A stretch of 7,146 bases of DNA from an uncultured bacterium (GTDB lineage Bacteria; Verrucomicrobiota; Kiritimatiellia; RFP12; UBA1067), in the NCBI GenBank assembly GCA_902773475.1, contig CACYEO010000201.1:1-7146 (forward strand). Reading direction: 5' to 3'. Shown here piece by piece: positions 1-5,371 of this stretch. A program made the position numbers and the translations under genes. The notes under the pieces were generated by a model. The model was not told the origin of the DNA. It made no database searches and saw nothing but the letters and a program-made list of their open reading frames with translations. The stretch's first letter is position 1. Every line of letters begins with the position of its first letter.

Positions 1-187
1 CCTTTTCTTTTCCTTTGCCTTCCTCAACCGATCCTTCTCTCGTTTCGACCTCTGTCTCCACCCCGACAGAACGCCTTTCCGGGGTGTTCCACTACATATT
101 GCACTTTCCCAAAACCCCTTTTACGCCCATTGCGCACACCGCACAGAACATGGTACACTATTCGCGTCAACAAAAGGAGCATAATAA
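1..187. other. Pyrimidine-rich leader region without a gene
   Basis: I see no convincing coding region here. The first 60 bases are strongly T/C-rich on the + strand, so the minus strand reads as a purine-rich leader with an AGGA at 14-11. This would fit the ribosome binding site of a minus-strand gene starting just left of the window, but that gene cannot be seen. Bases 3-18 are identical to the leader of the DUF805 gene at 1610-1625. The right end holds a possible promoter and the ribosome binding site of the antitoxin gene. Confidence 0.5.
130..159 (+). promoter_or_regulatory. Possible promoter of the toxin-antitoxin operon
   Basis: A -35-like TTGCGC at 130-135 and a -10-like TACACT at 154-159 are separated by 18 bases, which would put the transcription start near 166, about 20 bases before the antitoxin ATG. 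The -35 match is weak (three of six). The -10 lies in the string GGTACAC, which is close to the TGTACA core bound by YefM-type antitoxins, so autoregulation here is possible. This is inference from short motifs only. Confidence 0.3.
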
Positions 188-544
188 ATGCCTGCAAAAA
201 CACGCGCCCCCGTCCGCAAAACAGCTCGCCTCGCCGACCGCCCCGGTCCGCGCCGCCCGATCCTCTCGGAGGACGTCATATCCTTCACAGAGTGCCGGAG
301 CAAACTCGGCGAGTATATGGCGAAGACCCGCCGGACGCACCGGCCCATCATCGTCACGCAGAACGGCAAGCCCACGTCCGTGTTCGTGAGCATCATAGAC
401 TGGGAGGCCGCCTCGCCGTACGAAGACACGGAGACGCTTGAGATTCTCGATGACGTCCGCGCGGGGGAGGAGGAAATCGAGCGCGGGGAAGTGATTTCGC
501 AGGAAGAATTTGAACGCGAGCTCCGGGCCGAAGGGAGACTGTAA
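188..544 (+). CDS. Phd/YefM-family antitoxin
   Basis: This 118-residue protein is the antitoxin half of a type II toxin-antitoxin pair. It should bind and neutralise the toxin encoded next to it, and its N-terminal domain should bind the operon's own promoter. The Phd/YefM core is at about residues 27-72: a segment of the form ISFTECRSKLGEYM, then RPIIVTQNGKPTSVFVS, the strand pair and Asn-Gly turn typical of the family. An acidic, Glu-rich tail (about 73-118) is where such proteins usually contact the toxin. Residues 1-26 form a basic extension rich in Arg, Lys and Pro that is longer than in standard YefM proteins. The start at 188 is chosen because AGGAG at 175-179 lies eight bases upstream. 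The stop overlaps the toxin start by one base. Partner specificity cannot be told from sequence. Confidence 0.88.
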   Translation: MPAKTRAPVRKTARLADRPGPRRPILSEDVISFTECRSKLGEYMAKTRRTHRPIIVTQNGKPTSVFVSIIDWEAASPYEDTETLEILDDVRAGEEEIERGEVISQEEFERELRAEGRL

Positions 545-858
545 TGTCCTCGCAGATCGCCGTAATCTGGACAATGCGTGGACGGAGACGCTTCCGCGAC
601 AGACAAAACTGGATTGAGCAGGAAAGCTGCAGCCATGAGATAGCTCTTGCTTGGGGTGCGAGAATACTCGACGCCACTCGTCACCTTTCTGACTTCCCGG
701 ACTCCGGTCGTGTCGTCCCCGAGATTAACCGGGTAAACATACGCGAAGTTATCGTTGATGGTGAATATCGCGTCATCTACAAGGTGAGCCGTGCCTCGTG
801 CGACATACTTTCCGTCCGCCGCGTCCGCGAGCGCATAACCTCCCTCCGCAGCCTGTAG
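544..858 (+). CDS. ParE/RelE-superfamily toxin
   Basis: This 104-residue, strongly basic protein is the toxin half of the pair. ParE members poison DNA gyrase and RelE members cleave mRNA on the ribosome; this sequence looks closer to ParE. The evidence is a VIW opening strand, a helix with an aromatic residue near 23, the motif GRVVPE at 55-60, the stretch IREVIVDGEYRVIY at 66-79, and the ending VRRVRERI at 91-98, which matches the usual ParE pattern of V-x-H-x-x-R with Arg in place of His. The length fits the family. The start ATG overlaps the antitoxin stop in TAATG, and GGGAG at 533-537 lies six bases upstream, so translation is probably coupled and the antitoxin is made first. The reading frame is intact. 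The cellular target (gyrase or mRNA) is not decided by these motifs. Confidence 0.85.
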   Translation: MSSQIAVIWTMRGRRRFRDRQNWIEQESCSHEIALAWGARILDATRHLSDFPDSGRVVPEINRVNIREVIVDGEYRVIYKVSRASCDILSVRRVRERITSLRSL

Positions 859-1054
859 ACCTTCGGCCGCACCGGCACACACGCCGACCTGTTCTGAATG
901 GCATGGCGCATGTCCCGCGCGATCGCAACATGGAACATCCGTGCAAGGCTCGTGTCACAATGGCCATTCAGACCACATATCTCCCGCCGCGCAAACCGTC
1001 CGCCGTTTAAAACACCTCCCCATAGGGTTGGCGCCGCGCAGTTTTCACTGATTG

Positions 1055-1078
1055 GAAACAACTTGTCTGAAACAACTT
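1055..1078. repeat. Short direct repeat, two 10-base copies
   Basis: GAAACAACTT occurs at 1055-1064 and again at 1069-1078. The two 14-base units match at 12 of 14 positions. The repeat sits between two convergent genes, just upstream of the GC-rich hairpin. The function is unknown; with only two copies it may be chance or a remnant. Confidence 0.5.
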
Positions 1079-1086
1079 TTCATTTG

Positions 1087-1114
1087 GCGCGGGCCAACTG
1101 CCCGCGCACCTTTT
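1087..1114 (+). terminator. Possible intrinsic terminator of the toxin-antitoxin operon
   Basis: A perfect 8-base stem (GCGCGGGC at 1087-1094 with GCCCGCGC at 1100-1107) closes a 5-base loop. It is followed on the + strand by ACC and then TTTT at 1111-1114. The minus-strand side has no T-run, so the signal is directional and would stop + strand transcripts before they run antisense into the DUF805 gene. The T-run is short, and the site is about 230 bases past the toxin stop, so this is only moderately sure. Confidence 0.45.
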
Positions 1115-1151
1115 CATGTTGTCTTTACCGGTTGTATCTGTTGTCCCCAAA

Positions 1152-1610
1152 TCAATTCCCCGATCCCGACGACCGCGGCGGCGGGCCGTATTTGTTCTCG
1201 CCGGGATTCCCCTTGAATGCGGATATGACGAGCAGGAACGCCGCGTAAAGCAACAAGGCCGCGAGCGAAATCCACATCAGGACCACTGCGGTCTTGCTGC
1301 GCAGGACGGATGCGTTCACGATCTCGACGGCGCAGAAACCGGAAAGCGCGAAGGACGCTCCGTAGTACCAGCCGCTTTTGCCGATGTCGTGCAGACGGCG
1401 CACCCATGCCGTGCTGAGCGGAATGCAAAACGCTATTCTGACAAGACCCGCGGCCAGCGCGCCGCCCGGCGCGGGGATGGCCATGCCCGCCGCTTCTGCG
1501 GCGGCGCTTGCCAATCCCGCGACCAGGAAGAACCACCAGAACTCGCTGCGGGAAGCCCTGCCCGAGGTTGTGAAGTATTTCTTGAAACACGCGCTTATTG
1601 CGTTGACCAT
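1152..1610 (-). CDS. DUF805 family membrane protein
   Basis: This 152-residue integral membrane protein belongs to the DUF805 family, whose biochemical role is not established. Family marks are the opening GRASRSEFWWFF (17-28), the central RRLHDIGKSGWY (71-82) between membrane segments, and the closing KGNPGENKYGPPP (133-145). Hydrophobic segments lie at roughly 25-45, 50-70, 83-100 and 107-131, which fits the usual four-helix layout. The length is normal for the family. The ATG at 1610 is supported by AGGA at 1621-1618, seven bases upstream on the minus strand. The gene stands alone: both neighbouring genes lie on the other strand, so it must have its own promoter in 1611-1789, although I could not find a convincing one. 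Nothing in the context points to a substrate or partner. Confidence 0.88.
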   Translation of the reverse strand: MVNAISACFKKYFTTSGRASRSEFWWFFLVAGLASAAAEAAGMAIPAPGGALAAGLVRIAFCIPLSTAWVRRLHDIGKSGWYYGASFALSGFCAVEIVNASVLRSKTAVVLMWISLAALLLYAAFLLVISAFKGNPGENKYGPPPRSSGSGN

Positions 1611-1692
1611 TTTCTTTTCCTTTGCATTTTGACTTTGGTTTGGGTTTTGCGGAAAACAAGCGGATGCGATTCCGCCATTTCCGGCTTATATT

Positions 1693-1704
1693 GCGCGAAA
1701 GCGC
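1693..1704. other. Small GNRA-type hairpin
   Basis: GCGC-GAAA-GCGC forms a 4-base stem with a GAAA tetraloop in the divergent spacer between the DUF805 gene and the sigma factor gene. A -10-like TATATT sits just before it at 1687-1692 on the + strand, but no matching -35 was found. If that box is used, the hairpin would lie near the 5' end of the sigma-factor transcript. This is a short motif and chance is possible. Confidence 0.25.
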
Positions 1705-1729
1705 GGAAATCTTACGCGCATCGAGCAAA

Positions 1730-1774
1730 AAAACACGCAATTCCCGGACGGAGAATCCGCCGGGGCCGGGAATT
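1730..1774 (-). terminator. Hairpin with a T-run on the minus strand, possible terminator
   Basis: AATTCCCGG at 1739-1747 pairs with CCGGGAATT at 1766-1774, a perfect 9-base stem around 18 bases that can hold a smaller CGGA/TCCG hairpin (1749-1759). Reading the minus strand, the stem is followed by GCGTG and then seven Ts. It could end antisense transcripts coming from the sigma factor region before they enter the DUF805 gene. It may instead be an operator or a 5' structure of the sigma gene, since it ends only 15 bases before that ATG. Confidence 0.35.
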
Positions 1775-1777
1775 TGG

Positions 1778-1783
1778 TAAAAT
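1778..1783 (+). promoter_or_regulatory. Candidate -10 box directly before the sigma gene
   Basis: TAAAAT at 1778-1783 matches five of six bases of the -10 consensus and lies six bases before the ATG at 1790. A transcript from it would start at or next to the ATG and be leaderless, which would fit the lack of a clear ribosome binding site for this gene. No good -35 hexamer is found 16-18 bases upstream; the inverted repeat at 1739-1774 covers that position instead. This is inference. Confidence 0.25.
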
Positions 1784-1789
1784 TGGCGC

Positions 1790-2434
1790 ATGCATACGTA
1801 CGTACCGGACAATGGATGCGGCGGCGGCGCGGCGCCGGAAACTTCCACCACGCTTCTCAGGAACATGGCGGAAGACCCTCCCCATGCGCGGTGGACCGAG
1901 TTCGCCAGAAGATACCGCCCCATGATGGAAGCGTACATGGCCGCGCGCTTTCCCGGCGTGGATGCCGACGATGCGATACAGGAGACGCTCATATCGCTCG
2001 TGAAGGCAATGCCGCGCTACAGGTATTCGCCGAACGAGACCGGGCATTTCCGCAACTACCTGACCGGCATACTCCGCCACAAGGCGCTGCAAATGATCGA
2101 AGAATCCCGCAAAACCGCAGCGCGCGGCGGGCTGCCCTGCGAAGCGGCGGCGGCGCGGGACGGCGACGACGACGCCGAACGCGATCTCTGGCGGCAGTCC
2201 GTCATGGAGACCGCACTTTCGCAGATCCTGTCGGACGACGCGATACAGGAAAGGACGAAAGAGGCGTTCAGGAGGACCGCCTTGGACGGCGAGCCGCCGG
2301 AATCCGTCGCCGCGTCGCTCGGCGTGACGCGAAACGCGGTCGACCAGATGAAGAGCCGCGTCATGGCGAAGCTGAAAAAACTCGCCGGCGATCTGGAAGC
2401 CGCCGCGCTGCCGGAGCCTCGCGATGGACACTGA
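1790..2434 (+). CDS. RNA polymerase sigma-70 factor, ECF-like, kinase-linked
   Basis: This 214-residue protein is a small sigma factor that should direct RNA polymerase to specific promoters. Region 2 spans about 32-107: RWTEFARRYRPMMEAYM, then the acidic DADDAIQETL (58-67) that corresponds to the DAED motif contacting the polymerase beta' clamp, then GHFRNYLTGILRHKAL. A low-complexity Ala/Asp linker (about 108-130) joins it to region 4 (about 138-200), with a helix-turn-helix at about 168-198 (ESVAASLGVTRNAVDQMKSRV). There is no extra C-terminal domain. ATG 1790 is chosen because it keeps the STTLLRNMAED stretch that, as I recall, precedes region 2 in PVC relatives. It lacks a Shine-Dalgarno sequence. 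An in-frame ATG at 1865 also lacks one at good spacing. The gene overlaps the kinase gene by 11 bases and no anti-sigma gene is present, so the kinase is the likely regulator. Confidence 0.87.
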   Translation: MHTYVPDNGCGGGAAPETSTTLLRNMAEDPPHARWTEFARRYRPMMEAYMAARFPGVDADDAIQETLISLVKAMPRYRYSPNETGHFRNYLTGILRHKALQMIEESRKTAARGGLPCEAAAARDGDDDAERDLWRQSVMETALSQILSDDAIQERTKEAFRRTALDGEPPESVAASLGVTRNAVDQMKSRVMAKLKKLAGDLEAAALPEPRDGH

Positions 2435-3434
2435 AGAGATCGAACGGTTCGTGGAATCGCATCCGCCGGTTCCGGCACCATGGAGCCTGTCCCCAGGCGC
2501 TACGCTCGGCGGCGTGTGGCGCATAGCGGCGCCGATAGGGCGCGGAGGATCTTCGGAAGTCTACAGGGCGGTCCACAGGGAACTTCGCACGGAAGCCGCC
2601 GCGAAACTGCTTCTGCCGGACGCCGGCGATGCCGCAAAAGCGCGCTTCGTCCGCGAGATACGTTTTCTGGCGGAAAATACGCATCCCGCGTTCCCCCGCT
2701 TTCTCGGCACGGGCGAGACCGGCGGAAGGCCGTACATGCTCATGGAGCTTCTCGAACCATGCGACCCGCCTTCGACCGATGCCGGGGTCGCGGAGCTTGT
2801 CACGGCCGTCGCGCGCGGCTTGCGCGTGCTGCACTCGAAAGGCCTCGCGCACCGCGACATCAAACCGCGCAACATAATGCGGCGCGGCGACGGATCGCCC
2901 GTCATAATAGACTTCGGCCTCGCCAGAGAATTCCGCAATGCGTCGTCCGCGCCGGACGCCGCTTCAATATCGGTGGTTGACGGGCGGCTGGCCGGGCTTG
3001 GCACGCCGCGCTATTCCGCCCCGGAGCAGTTCTCCTTGGGGGATGTATCGCCCGCGTGCGACATACACGCGCTAGGCGTTCTCGCGAACGACTGCTTCAA
3101 GGGGAAGCCGCCGCGCGCGTGGACGCGGATAATACGTCGGGCGGCGAGTTCCATACCGGAGCAGAGATACCCGGACGCGGAATCCTTCATCAAGGCCGTA
3201 AAGCGCCGCCATCTGCCGCGGACGGCCGCGGCATGCATCGCGGCCGCGTTTGCGGCTGCCGCTGCGGCGGCATTCTTCAGGGAATCCGCGCCGGGCGCCG
3301 CACCGGTGCCGTCCGGCGCGCCGCCTGCCGCGGCGGCGCAGGCGCCGGATTCCCAGCCGCCGGATGCCGCGGCGGGAATCCTCGAACTGGCAAAAGAGCG
3401 CGAAGAAGAAGCGCGCATAATGGACATGTACTGA
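2424..3434 (+). CDS. Transmembrane Ser/Thr protein kinase (Hanks type)
   Basis: This 336-residue kinase should phosphorylate Ser or Thr on a partner protein, most simply the sigma factor encoded before it. All main catalytic marks are present: Gly-rich loop GRGGSSEVY (39-47), ATP-binding Lys61, HRDIKPRN (143-150, catalytic Asp145), DFG (163-165), APE (199-201) and the Asp of DIHALGV (213). The domain ends near 265 and is followed by one Ala-rich membrane helix (about 266-285). The outer tail is only about 50 residues: a Pro/Ala-rich stretch (288-316), then a charged helix (318-334). No PASTA, WD40 or TPR sensor is seen, so the tail is unusually short for a sensor. The start at 2424 has GGAG at 2413-2416, seven bases upstream, and lies inside the end of the sigma gene, suggesting translational coupling. 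Activity looks likely; the ligand and substrate are unknown. Confidence 0.9.
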   Translation: MDTEEIERFVESHPPVPAPWSLSPGATLGGVWRIAAPIGRGGSSEVYRAVHRELRTEAAAKLLLPDAGDAAKARFVREIRFLAENTHPAFPRFLGTGETGGRPYMLMELLEPCDPPSTDAGVAELVTAVARGLRVLHSKGLAHRDIKPRNIMRRGDGSPVIIDFGLAREFRNASSAPDAASISVVDGRLAGLGTPRYSAPEQFSLGDVSPACDIHALGVLANDCFKGKPPRAWTRIIRRAASSIPEQRYPDAESFIKAVKRRHLPRTAAACIAAAFAAAAAAAFFRESAPGAAPVPSGAPPAAAAQAPDSQPPDAAAGILELAKEREEEARIMDMY

Positions 3435-3436
3435 CC

Positions 3437-4135
3437 ATGGACGTAAAAATCCACGAATCATGGAAACGCGAACTCGGCGAAGAGTTCGAAAGCGGGTATT
3501 TCAGGTCGCTTGCGGAATTCGTCAGGAATGCGTACCGCAGCGGCGTATGCTATCCGCCTGGCGCGCTCATATTCGAAGCGTTCAACCGCACTCCGTTCGA
3601 CAAGGTGAAGGCCGTTATCATAGGACAAGACCCCTACCACGGGCCGAGGCAGGCGCACGGGCTTTGCTTTTCCGTGATGCGCCCCACGCCTCCGCCTCCT
3701 TCGCTCCTGAACATCTACACGGAACTGGAGCAGGAATACGGCGTGAAAATCGACAGGACTTCCGGCGATCTGTCGGCATGGGCCGACCAGGGAGTGCTGC
3801 TTCTAAACAGCACACTGACCGTTGCGGAACACGCGCCGATGTCGCACCACGGGCGCGGCTGGGAACGTTTCACCGACGCCGTGGTGTCGGCGCTGAACTT
3901 GCGCAGGGATCATCTGGTGTTCATGCTCTGGGGGGCGCCGGCGGGGCGCAAGGGCGCGTCGATAGACAAGACGCGGCACCTCGTCCTCGCCGCGCCGCAT
4001 CCGTCGCCGCTCTCCGCATACCGGGGATTCTTCGGATGCGGGCATTTCACGGCGGCGAACGAATACCTCGCGGCGCACGGCAAGGAACCGGTCGACTGGC
4101 TTGCAATCGGCGGAAACAAAAAGAGGAGCAGATGA
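3437..4135 (+). CDS. ung: Uracil-DNA glycosylase, family 1
   Basis: This 232-residue enzyme removes uracil from DNA, the first step of base excision repair after cytosine deamination or dUTP misincorporation. Family 1 motifs are complete: the water-activating loop GQDPYHGP (63-70, catalytic Asp65), the uracil-stacking Phe in LCFSV (78), the Pro-rich and Ser loop PPPPSLLNIY (85-94), LLLNSTLTV (121-129, Asn124 reading uracil) and the Leu-intercalation loop HPSPLSA (188-194, His188). The length is normal. The frame stays open far upstream, but ATG 3437 gives the standard N-terminus and lies two bases after the kinase stop. No clear Shine-Dalgarno precedes it, so translation probably depends on ribosomes finishing the kinase gene. 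Its place behind a sigma/kinase pair is unusual: ung is a housekeeping gene, and nothing else here points to DNA repair. Confidence 0.97.
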   Translation: MDVKIHESWKRELGEEFESGYFRSLAEFVRNAYRSGVCYPPGALIFEAFNRTPFDKVKAVIIGQDPYHGPRQAHGLCFSVMRPTPPPPSLLNIYTELEQEYGVKIDRTSGDLSAWADQGVLLLNSTLTVAEHAPMSHHGRGWERFTDAVVSALNLRRDHLVFMLWGAPAGRKGASIDKTRHLVLAAPHPSPLSAYRGFFGCGHFTAANEYLAAHGKEPVDWLAIGGNKKRSR

Positions 4136-5241
4136 TGGAAAAGAACAGGATAGTCTTTCTTGACTGGATGAGAGCCGCGGCCTGCCTGATGGTGATGGCG
4201 ATACATTCGGCCGAACCGTTCTATCTGGGCGGCGAACCGCCGGACGTTACGCATATCGAAAGCAGCGGGGGCATGGCCTGGATTACGGCCGTGGAGTGCA
4301 TCTGCAGGCCGTGCGTTCCGCTCTTCGCCATGGCATCGGCCTATCTTCTGTTCCCGGTGACGCAGCCGACCGGCGCGTTTTTCCGGCGGCGGCTCGCCAG
4401 AGTGGCGGTTCCGTTCGCGATATGGGCTGCGGCATACGTCGCCGTCCTCGGCGACGGAAGCGGGTCGTGGGGGAAACTTCTCTTCAACTTCCCCGACGAA
4501 GGGGGCCACCTGTGGTTCGTTCCTATGCTTTTCGGAATGTATCTGCTGATGCCGCTTCTTTCGCCGTGGGCCGAGAAGGCAAGCGAGCGCGAACTCAAAG
4601 GATGGATAATGCTCTGGTTCGCGACGACGCTGTTTCCGTTCCTGCGCCAGGCGTGGGGCCGTCTCTTCGGCGAGCCGTCTTTCGGAGCGGTTCCGTATCT
4701 TTTCGGGGAATGCCCGTGGAACGGTTTCGGAGCGTTCCACTATGTCAGCGGATTCATGGGCTACATGCTGCTCGGCCTGTGGTTCCGCCGGTTCGCAAAG
4801 GAGCGGAGCCTGGCGCAGACGCTGCTGACCGCCGTCCCGCTGTGGATCGCAGGCGCGGCCGTCACGGGAATTCCGTTCTACAGCGTCCCGGGCGCCTATC
4901 CGTTCGACGCGCCGTACGCCGCCGCGGTCGGGATGGAAACGAGCATCGAATACTGCTCGCCCGGCGTGGCGCTTTCAACCGTTGCGGCGTTCATGATCTT
5001 CAGGAAACTGGACTTCGGCGGCGCGTTCTACAAGAAGGTCGTCCGGCCGGTGTCGGAAGCGTCGTACGGAATGTACCTGATGCACATGTTCATACTGACG
5101 CCGGTATTCGGGAAACTGTGTCCGCACCTGCCGGTTCCGCTCACAATCGCCGCGACCGCCGCCGCCACGTTTGTCTGCTCCGCACTCGCGTCGATCCTAC
5201 TGCGCCGCATTCCGTTCGCCGGGAAGTGGATCGCCGGATGA
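4135..5241 (+). CDS. Acyltransferase family 3 membrane protein (OafA/WecH-like)
   Basis: This protein of 368 residues (369 if it starts at 4132) is a multi-pass membrane acyltransferase of the type that transfers acetyl or similar groups to sugars of cell-surface polysaccharides or lipids. Family signs are the first helix with LDWMRAAACLMVMAIH (His24), then VPLFAMASAYLL (61-72), the cytoplasmic FFRRRLARVAVPF (82-94), HLWFVPMLFGMYLLMP (125-140) and the late EASYGMYLMHMFIL (308-321). About ten hydrophobic helices span the protein and there is no soluble domain. The WecH-like branch is the best guess; the true acceptor is unknown. Two overlapping starts exist (ATGATG at 4132). The second is preferred because GAGGAG at 4123-4128 is six bases from it and only three from the first. 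It overlaps the ung stop as TGATG. It is the last gene of the cluster. Confidence 0.9.
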   Translation: MEKNRIVFLDWMRAAACLMVMAIHSAEPFYLGGEPPDVTHIESSGGMAWITAVECICRPCVPLFAMASAYLLFPVTQPTGAFFRRRLARVAVPFAIWAAAYVAVLGDGSGSWGKLLFNFPDEGGHLWFVPMLFGMYLLMPLLSPWAEKASERELKGWIMLWFATTLFPFLRQAWGRLFGEPSFGAVPYLFGECPWNGFGAFHYVSGFMGYMLLGLWFRRFAKERSLAQTLLTAVPLWIAGAAVTGIPFYSVPGAYPFDAPYAAAVGMETSIEYCSPGVALSTVAAFMIFRKLDFGGAFYKKVVRPVSEASYGMYLMHMFILTPVFGKLCPHLPVPLTIAATAAATFVCSALASILLRRIPFAGKWIAG

Positions 5242-5252
5242 GAGACGCATCT

Positions 5253-5283
5253 GCGGTTTCCCCTCCGGCTGGCCGCAAACCGC
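5253..5283 (+). terminator. Hairpin after the acyltransferase gene, possible terminator
   Basis: GCGGTTT at 5253-5259 pairs with AAACCGC at 5277-5283. Inside it CGGC (5266-5269) can pair with GCCG (5272-5275), giving a long imperfect hairpin 11 bases past the acyltransferase stop. The downstream sequence is T/C-mixed (TCTCTCGTCT) and not a clean T-run, so an intrinsic terminator is only suggested. It would mark the end of the four-gene cluster. Confidence 0.35.
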
Positions 5284-5288
5284 TCTCT

Positions 5289-5316
5289 CGTCTGGCGTCT
5301 ATCGTCTCTCGTCCCT
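5289..5316. repeat. Tandem 7-base array, CGTCTNN, four units
   Basis: Four units of seven bases follow one another: CGTCTGG (5289-5295), CGTCTAT (5296-5302), CGTCTCT (5303-5309) and CGTCCCT (5310-5316). The array lies in the spacer between the convergent acyltransferase and lysA genes and runs directly into the CTAG array. The last unit is the most diverged. The function is unknown; the pattern fits a slippage-prone simple repeat. Confidence 0.6.
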
Positions 5317-5354
5317 AGGAATCTAGAATTCTAGAATCCTAGATTCCTAGAATT
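5315..5354. repeat. Tandem 8-base array, CTAGAATY, five units, palindromic
   Basis: Five octamers are joined end to end: CTAGGAAT (5315), CTAGAATT (5323), CTAGAATC (5331), CTAGATTC (5339) and CTAGAATT (5347), with a broken sixth unit CCAG at 5355-5358. The first and fourth units create a perfect 12-base inverted repeat (5315-5326 with 5339-5350, spacer 12), and 5322-5335 is a perfect 14-base palindrome. CTAG is a rare tetramer in many bacterial genomes, so five copies in 36 bases stand out. Possible roles are a bidirectional stop signal between convergent genes, a protein-binding array or a dispersed genomic repeat. Confidence 0.75.
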
Positions 5355-5371
5355 CCAGACCGTATCCCCGA

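Larger units (their letters stand above)
859..1151. other. Convergent intergenic region with small repeats
   Basis: This 293-base stretch lies between the 3' ends of the toxin gene (+) and the DUF805 gene (-). No reading frame here has a convincing start, ribosome binding site or family resemblance. It holds a 10-base inverted repeat (TCTGAATGGC at 893-902, its complement at 963-972), a 14-base-period direct repeat (GAAACAACTT at 1055-1064 and 1069-1078) and a terminator-like hairpin at 1087-1107. The segment 1040-1150 is more AT-rich than the coding DNA around it. Confidence 0.6.

Noticed and set aside
898..1248. Possible small + strand gene after the toxin gene
   Set aside because: No ribosome binding site, no recognisable family, and its end overlaps the DUF805 gene on the other strand. 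The terminator-like hairpin lies within it.
1686..1692. TATATT as a full promoter for the sigma gene
   Set aside because: The -10 match is good, but no -35-like hexamer lies 16-18 bases upstream, so it is mentioned only as part of the small hairpin entry.
1712..2524. Long minus-strand frame opposite the sigma factor gene
   Set aside because: It is antisense to the recognised sigma factor, rich in Arg and His, has no motif, and runs through the terminator-like hairpin at 1739-1774.
3056..3436. Upstream in-frame extension of the uracil-DNA glycosylase
   Set aside because: The frame stays open, but it lies wholly inside the kinase gene, is Arg/Gly-rich like other shadow frames and has no glycosylase similarity. 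The family's N-terminus begins at 3437.
3910..4740. Long minus-strand frame opposite ung and the acyltransferase
   Set aside because: It overlaps two clearly recognised genes, has an Arg/Pro-rich composition typical of antisense frames in GC-rich DNA, and shows no family motif.
4296..5318. Long + strand frame inside and past the acyltransferase gene
   Set aside because: It is a shifted frame of the membrane protein with an Arg-rich composition, and the membrane protein frame has clear family motifs.
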